Assembly: GCA_021404685.1 (NCBI GenBank)
Contig: QWHC01000009.1
Span: 1-64,000 of the forward strand
DNA length: 64,000 nucleotides
Direction: 5' to 3'
Origin: Chloroflexi bacterium CFX4
Lineage (GTDB): Bacteria; Chloroflexota; Anaerolineae; Aggregatilineales; UBA2796
Translations under genes and position numbers: made by a program
Shown: piece after piece, positions 59,882-64,000 of the stretch
Layout of the letters: each line of letters starts with the position of its first letter
Numbering within the stretch: the stretch's first letter is position 1
Notes under the pieces: model-generated
Seen by the model: the letters and a program-made list of their open reading frames with translations, nothing else
What the model was told of the DNA's origin: nothing
Database searches by the model: none

Positions 59882-60910
59882 CTAGTTGTCAGGTGTTGCG
59901 GCTGGCTCTAGCTCGCGTGGGCTGCCGGGCGGGATGATCTCGCCGGCGATGATGGCGTTGATCGTCTCTTCCGCCGCTTGCTTCACCGCATCGGGAATGC
60001 TCAGCTTCTCGTTAAATTTCATGGTCAAGCCGCTTTCCAGCGAGATGGCGAACGCCTTGCCGCCGAGCGTGCCTGCTTCGCGCAGCGCGATGATCTCTTT
60101 GATCACGCCTGTCCAATCAAAGACCTGCACACACACCACGGTGTCTTCCCAGCCGGCTGCCTGATCGGTCTGCGTGCCGAACCAGAAGCCTTTCGCCGCC
60201 TGAATTTCGGTGATGGCGCCCGGCACCTGCTGCGCCGAGCCTGTCAGCACGTCCGCACCTTGCGAGATGAGCGTCTTCGCGGACTCGGTTGCCTTTGCCG
60301 TATCGCCGAAACTTTCGGTGAAGATGACCTTCACATCAATATCAGGTTTGGTTGCCTTGGCGCCCGCCGTGAAGCCATCAATGTAGAGCTTGGCATCGCC
60401 CGCGTTGACAGGACCAACCACGCCCAACACGCCCGACTTGCTCAGCAGTGCCGCCATGACGCCATTCACATAGCCGCCCTCTTCGGCGCGTGCTTCATAG
60501 GCAAAGACGTTCGTCAAGCCTTCCTCCTCGCCATAGTCGGAAGCCGTTCCCCAGGCGAAGGTCACTTCGGGAAACTCCGCCGCCACTTCAAACATCGAGG
60601 CGCCATACTGCGTGCCATGCGCGATCACGATGTCGTAGCCTTGCGCGGCGTAGTCACGCATGGCGGCTGCCGCATCTGGCACGCGGAACAAGTTTTCCGA
60701 GATGGTCAGCTCCACTTTATCCGCGCCCAGCTCTGCTTGCACAGCCTTCAGCGCATCTGCCATGCTCTGCGACCACGCTAAGTCGTTCTGCGCGCTTGGC
60801 GAAATCAGCGCGATCCGCAGTTTGTCCTGTGCTTGTGCTGCACCACCACCTAACACCAGTGCCGCCACCAGCGCGGCAGCCATCAAGAATGCGATCCAAC
60901 GCTTGTTCAT
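59882..60910 (-). CDS. BMP-family ABC transporter substrate-binding protein
   Basis: 342 residues from the ATG at 60910 (GGAGAGAACC upstream). A type I signal peptide ends at AQAQD; the lipobox of most BMP proteins is missing. The mature part matches Bmp/PnrA/YufN nucleoside-binding proteins: LRIALISPSAQNDLAWSQSM, IVIAHGTQYGASMFEVA, GVVGPVNAGDAKLYIDGFTA and GADVLTGSAQQVPGAI. It should catch purine nucleosides or a related ligand outside the membrane. The two permease genes follow upstream in the same transcript. Confidence 0.88.
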   Translation of the reverse strand: MNKRWIAFLMAAALVAALVLGGGAAQAQDKLRIALISPSAQNDLAWSQSMADALKAVQAELGADKVELTISENLFRVPDAAAAMRDYAAQGYDIVIAHGTQYGASMFEVAAEFPEVTFAWGTASDYGEEEGLTNVFAYEARAEEGGYVNGVMAALLSKSGVLGVVGPVNAGDAKLYIDGFTAGAKATKPDIDVKVIFTESFGDTAKATESAKTLISQGADVLTGSAQQVPGAITEIQAAKGFWFGTQTDQAAGWEDTVVCVQVFDWTGVIKEIIALREAGTLGGKAFAISLESGLTMKFNEKLSIPDAVKQAAEETINAIIAGEIIPPGSPRELEPAATPDN

Positions 60911-60969
60911 GGTTCTCTCCTCTTTCATTTGCATAGCGGGCTACAGCACCCGCAGAATGCACACCTTCA

Positions 60970-61899
60970 TTATGCCTCGTCACGCCGATACGGCTTGCCA
61001 AGCGCCGCCGGCGTGCCTGTGCGGTAGAGCCGCACGGCGATGATCAGGGCGACGATGGTCATCACGCTTGGCAGCATGGTGATCAGGCTTGGCGAGATTT
61101 GGACGCCCAAGGCTTGCAGCCACAATTGCAGCGTCGTCACGATGCTGAACAGCAGCGCGCCGAACATTACGCCCATGGGCGACCAGCCGCCGAAATAGAC
61201 CAACGCCACAGCGATGAAGCCAATACCGTTGGTCATGTTCTCTTGAAAGATTTTGGTCTGTGCCAGCGAGAGCGAGGCGCCCGCCGCGCCGCCTAGCACG
61301 CCGCCGATGATGAGCGCCAGATAGCGCACCCGATCCACATTGATGCCGAGCGAGTCGGCTGCCTGCGGATTCTGACCAACGGCGCGGATGTTCAGCCCAA
61401 AGACCGTCTTGTTCAGCACAAACCACGCCATCGGCACCAGCAAAAAGGCGGCGTAGACCATCACATTTTGGTTGAAGGCGATGTTGCCAAGGATCGGCAG
61501 ATCACTCAGGATCGGGATCGGCACGCGGTCGAAGCCTGTCCGCAACGGCACAGGTGATCTGACCAACGTCTCGAAAAGCAGCGTGGACAAGCCCAAGCCG
61601 AACATATACAAGCCGATGCCGCTGATGCCTTGCGGTGCTTTCAGCGTGACGCTGCTGACTGCCATGAGAATGCCCATCAAGGCGCCGATCAGCATGGCAA
61701 CTGCCACACCAAGCAGCGGTGAGCCTGTTTGTAATGCCACATAAAAGCCGCCGAAAGCACCCATTAACATCACGCCATCCACGCCCAGATTAAAGACGCC
61801 GGCGCGCTGCCCGAACGTCTCGCCAAGGGCTGCCAACAGGTAAGGCGTTGCGGCTGCCACACCCTGTGCCGCAATCTGTAAGACTTGCTCAGGCGTCAT
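60970..61899 (-). CDS. BMP-type ABC transporter permease 2
   Basis: 309 residues with about nine to ten membrane helices. The opening TPYLLAALGETFGQRAGVFN and LGVDGVMLMGA, and the coupling-helix region ADSLGINVDRVRYLALIIGG, match the YufQ-type permease of nucleoside transporters. Its start overlaps the end of the first permease by four bases. No ATPase subunit is encoded between or after these genes. Confidence 0.88.
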   Translation of the reverse strand: MTPEQVLQIAAQGVAAATPYLLAALGETFGQRAGVFNLGVDGVMLMGAFGGFYVALQTGSPLLGVAVAMLIGALMGILMAVSSVTLKAPQGISGIGLYMFGLGLSTLLFETLVRSPVPLRTGFDRVPIPILSDLPILGNIAFNQNVMVYAAFLLVPMAWFVLNKTVFGLNIRAVGQNPQAADSLGINVDRVRYLALIIGGVLGGAAGASLSLAQTKIFQENMTNGIGFIAVALVYFGGWSPMGVMFGALLFSIVTTLQLWLQALGVQISPSLITMLPSVMTIVALIIAVRLYRTGTPAALGKPYRRDEA

Positions 61900-63053
61900 G
61901 AGGCTGCCTCCGCCGCTGATGATTCAGCCGTTGGCGCTGCTTCACTGCCTGCTGCGCTTTGGGCAGCATGGGCGCGCCGCCGCCGCCGCGTGATCTCCGC
62001 ACTGCTGACCACGAATAACACGATCAGCCCTTGCAGCACAACAACCATTGCGGCGCTGACGCCCACCGATTGCAGCTTGGTGCCGCTGACCAACAAGCCG
62101 CCAAAAATCAGTGAGGCGGGAATGGCGCCAATTGGGTGCAGCGACCCAAAGAGCGCCACCACAATCCCGGAGAAGCCGTAGCCCGTCGAAAAATCTTGAA
62201 TGGTGCGGTGTGTGACGCCAAGCACCTCCACGCCGCCTGCCAAGCCTGCCAAACCACCACTGAGCGCCATCGCCAAAAACATCATGCGGCGAACAGGCAC
62301 ACCAGCATAACGGGCTGCATCCGGGTTAGCGCCCACTGCCCGAATCCGATAGCCCAGCACCGTTCCCCACAAAAAGATGAAGCCGACCACTGCCAATGCC
62401 AGTGCCAACAATGCGCCCGTGTGGAAAAACGTGCGCGGCATCAGCAGTGGCAGCCAGCCCTCCCGCGGAATTTGGGCAGTTTGGATGATGTTGGCGCTGG
62501 TGGCGCTGGCGCTCACATCGCGCATTGGTCCGGTCAGCAGCAGGATCAGGATTTGGATGGCGATCTGATTCATCATGATGGTGCTGAGGATTTCATTAAC
62601 GCCGAAATATGCTTTCAAGGCGCCGGGAATAGCACCATAGAGTATTCCGGCGGCAAAGCCCGCCAGCAAGCCGCCCGTAATCAGCGCCCAAGAGGGCAGG
62701 CTGGGAAAGCCAAGCGTGAAGGCAGTTGTTGCCAAGCCACCGATGATCACCTGACCTTCCACACCGATGTTTAGCACATTGGCGCGGAAGGCGATGCACA
62801 CGCCAATTGCCACTAAAAGCAGTGGCGTTGCCTTCCCAATGGTCTGTGTTTGGCTGTAGGTGTTGCCAAGCGCGCCGTCAATCAGCTTTTCATAAACACG
62901 CAGCGGATCAGCACCAACGAGGATCAGGAAAACAGCACCCACGCTGAGCGCGCCAAGCACTGCCACAATCGGCACGGCAACAGCGGTCAGCAGGTCTTGC
63001 CCGGCGGCAAGATCAGTTAGGCGAAAGCGTCGCGGTGGGGCAGTCGTCGTCAT
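61896..63053 (-). CDS. BMP-type ABC transporter permease 1
   Basis: 385 residues, about ten membrane helices, matching the YufP-type permease (IAFRANVLNIGVEGQVIIGG, GVNEILSTIMMNQIAIQILI, AVGANPDAARYAGVPVRRMM). A Ala-rich C-terminal tail of about 35 residues lies in the cytoplasm. It heads the minus-strand operon permease 1, permease 2, binding protein. The ATP-binding protein (YufO type) that normally lies with these genes is not upstream in the window, so it must be supplied from elsewhere. Confidence 0.88.
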   Translation of the reverse strand: MTTTAPPRRFRLTDLAAGQDLLTAVAVPIVAVLGALSVGAVFLILVGADPLRVYEKLIDGALGNTYSQTQTIGKATPLLLVAIGVCIAFRANVLNIGVEGQVIIGGLATTAFTLGFPSLPSWALITGGLLAGFAAGILYGAIPGALKAYFGVNEILSTIMMNQIAIQILILLLTGPMRDVSASATSANIIQTAQIPREGWLPLLMPRTFFHTGALLALALAVVGFIFLWGTVLGYRIRAVGANPDAARYAGVPVRRMMFLAMALSGGLAGLAGGVEVLGVTHRTIQDFSTGYGFSGIVVALFGSLHPIGAIPASLIFGGLLVSGTKLQSVGVSAAMVVVLQGLIVLFVVSSAEITRRRRRAHAAQSAAGSEAAPTAESSAAEAAS

Positions 63054-63218
63054 GCACGCCTCTTTCTTCGCAAACGAATAGTAGCCCGCCTAGAGCATTT
63101 TCGGCACGGGCAAACTGGCTGAATCTATGCAAGCGTGTGTTGTGCAGTTCGCCCGATGCCCGATGAGGGTCATCTAAGTGCCAAGCATACCGCCTTTGGT
63201 CAGAATTGGAAATAGGTT

Positions 63219-63276
63219 GTGCAGCCACCCCTTTCCCTGCGGGTGGGGAAAGGGATCGGAGGGCGTGAAGCCCTGA
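63219..63276. repeat. Dispersed palindromic repeat, copy 6
   Basis: GTGCAGCC at 63219-63226 opens the copy, the core CCCTTTCCCTGCGGGTGGGG continues into AAAGGGATCGGAGGG, and it closes with AAGCCCTG. It lies between the permease operon and the RidA gene. The rest of 63054-63319 shows no gene. Confidence 0.65.
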
Positions 63277-63319
63277 TGTAGGTGTTTAGGATGAGATCAT
63301 TTGGTGCGTAGAAGTGCGC

Positions 63320-63718
63320 CTAGCCGCTGGTTTCGCTGAGGTACGCCTCTGCCTCAATCTCCACCAGATAATCATCACCGATCAGCGCCGCCACCACCAC
63401 TAAGGTGTTGGTTGGGCGAATTTCCCCGAAAACTTCGGCGTGGGCGCGGGCGACTGCCTGCCAATCGGCGTGATTGGTGAGGTAAATGCGGGTGCGGACG
63501 ACATCCCGCAAGCTACTGCCACCCTGCTGCAAAGCGCGCTCGATCTTTTGGAAGATGTAGCGCGCTTGCCCGTAGGCATCGCCCACTGCGATGGGCTGCG
63601 TATTTTCATCGCTGGCGGTGGTGCCACTGACCCACAGGTGGCGTCCGATCCGCACCGCACGGGCGTAGCCCGCCAAGGCTTCCCAGCGGCTGCCAGAAGA
63701 AATAGTTTGACGATTCAT
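63320..63718 (-). CDS. RidA/YjgF-family protein
   Basis: 132 residues. The family signatures VVRTRIYLTN (with the ligand-binding Arg), an earlier LWVSGTTASDENTQP and the closing strand VEIEAEAYL are present. RidA deaminases release ammonia from reactive enamine/imine intermediates of amino-acid metabolism; other subgroups have different substrates. Its ATG overlaps the stop of the upstream partial gene (ATGA), so they are translated together. Confidence 0.85.
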   Translation of the reverse strand: MNRQTISSGSRWEALAGYARAVRIGRHLWVSGTTASDENTQPIAVGDAYGQARYIFQKIERALQQGGSSLRDVVRTRIYLTNHADWQAVARAHAEVFGEIRPTNTLVVVAALIGDDYLVEIEAEAYLSETSG

Positions 63719-64000
63719 GGTGTTGTGTTTCCTTGTGTTGGGTGTGGTGTGCTGATGTTTTCGGCAGCGCTGTTGCCAAAGCGCGGCGTTTGGGTTGGGC
63801 GCGGCGGGCGCGTTGGCAAGGTTTGGTTAGGCGTGCCGCCTTGCCTTGCGCGCCACGTCTGGGTGATGGGGCGGGCGGTGTTCAAGGGATTGAACACATC
63901 AGCATCTGTGCTGAGCGAGAAAAACAGACAGGCGAACAACAGCACAATCAGCACCACCAAGCCGACGACGCGCTCTTGGGATGTGCCTGCGCGTGGTGGC
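63715..64000 (-). CDS. Membrane-anchored protein, N terminus outside window
   Basis: The frame is open from the window edge (PPRAGTSQERVVG) through one hydrophobic segment (LVVLIVLLFACLFFSLS) into a Thr/Pro-rich tail with TPNQTLPTRPPRPTQTP. The true start lies beyond 64000. One membrane anchor with a disordered extracellular tail is all that can be said. The stop overlaps the RidA start. Confidence 0.6.
   Translation of the reverse strand, partial: PPRAGTSQERVVGLVVLIVLLFACLFFSLSTDADVFNPLNTARPITQTWRARQGGTPNQTLPTRPPRPTQTPRFGNSAAENISTPHPTQGNTTP

Noticed and set aside
22188-63276. The dispersed GGGAAAGGG palindromes as ordinary terminators
   Set aside because: Three of six copies lie between divergent genes and the sequence, not only the structure, is conserved over 78 bases.

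Overview
The window looks like a chromosomal segment of a Chloroflexota bacterium, probably of the Anaerolineae or a related class. This is inferred from several traits: GC-rich genes, secreted proteins with Thr/Pro-rich 'TPTP' linkers, a SARP/BTAD-type regulator, VanW and LysM envelope proteins, many TPR proteins, and an MGDG-synthase-type glycosyltransferase. No 16S gene is present, so the placement stays tentative. Promoters are readable as -35/-10 pairs (TTGACA-like, 17-18 bp, TATAAT-like). Start codons are often GTG or TTG.

Layout. 1-0.65 kb: the N-terminal end of a transposase cut by the window edge, then an intergenic repeat. 0.65-3.1 kb: a metallophosphoesterase/ParB-fold pair and two tandem, about 83% identical small STAS-like proteins. 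3.4-14.4 kb: carboxyl-terminal protease, SARP-type regulator with a candidate SARP box, hisS, a GH13 lipoprotein, an unknown protein, a quinone-oxidoreductase-like MDR enzyme, mreB-mreC and a GNAT enzyme. 14.5-18.9 kb: a tryptophan operon trpE-trpG-trpD-trpC behind a Trp-specific T-box riboswitch (specifier UGG, acceptor-binding bulge UGGC); trpF, trpB and trpA are not here. 18.9-24.1 kb: two-component proteins, a GT4 glycosyltransferase and a D-lactate dehydrogenase-like flavoprotein. 24.2-27.8 kb: ftsQ-ftsA and a membrane TPR protein, without ftsZ. 27.8-30.9 kb: AAA ATPase-dprA-rsmE operon. 31-34.2 kb: a VanW envelope protein and three small membrane proteins.

34.2-38.1 kb: a six-gene minus-strand cluster (EthD-like protein, small membrane protein, prepilin peptidase, cytosolic histidine kinase, sigma factor, polytopic membrane protein). 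38.3-40.5 kb: pncC/cinA C-terminal deamidase, a clan-A glycoside hydrolase-like protein and tRNA-Leu(CAA). 40.5-46.6 kb: a possible lipid-modification region: cytochrome P450 divergent from a TetR regulator with two candidate operators, and an M28 peptidase-MGDG synthase-like-CrtI-like oxidoreductase operon. 46.8-52.7 kb: a radical-SAM DNA repair/modification candidate, a TPR protein, rsmG and gyrA. 53-60 kb: LysM protein, DUF192, metallo-beta-lactamase-fold hydrolase, zinc-ribbon protein and a 1274-residue protein made of about 31 TPRs. 60-64 kb: a BMP-type nucleoside ABC transporter lacking its ATPase gene, RidA, and a partial membrane-anchored protein.

Cross-cutting signals are a dispersed palindromic repeat family (six copies, two of them exactly 78 bp with 9-bp terminal inverted repeats), and promoters placed so that transcription should start at the start codon (ftsQ, the radical-SAM gene, perhaps the phosphoesterase), pointing to leaderless mRNAs. 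I found no CRISPR array, prophage or rRNA. The best candidates for something not yet described are the 78-bp repeat family, the SARP box with its ATPase-dead regulator, the giant TPR protein, and the P450/TetR/MGDG-synthase region.
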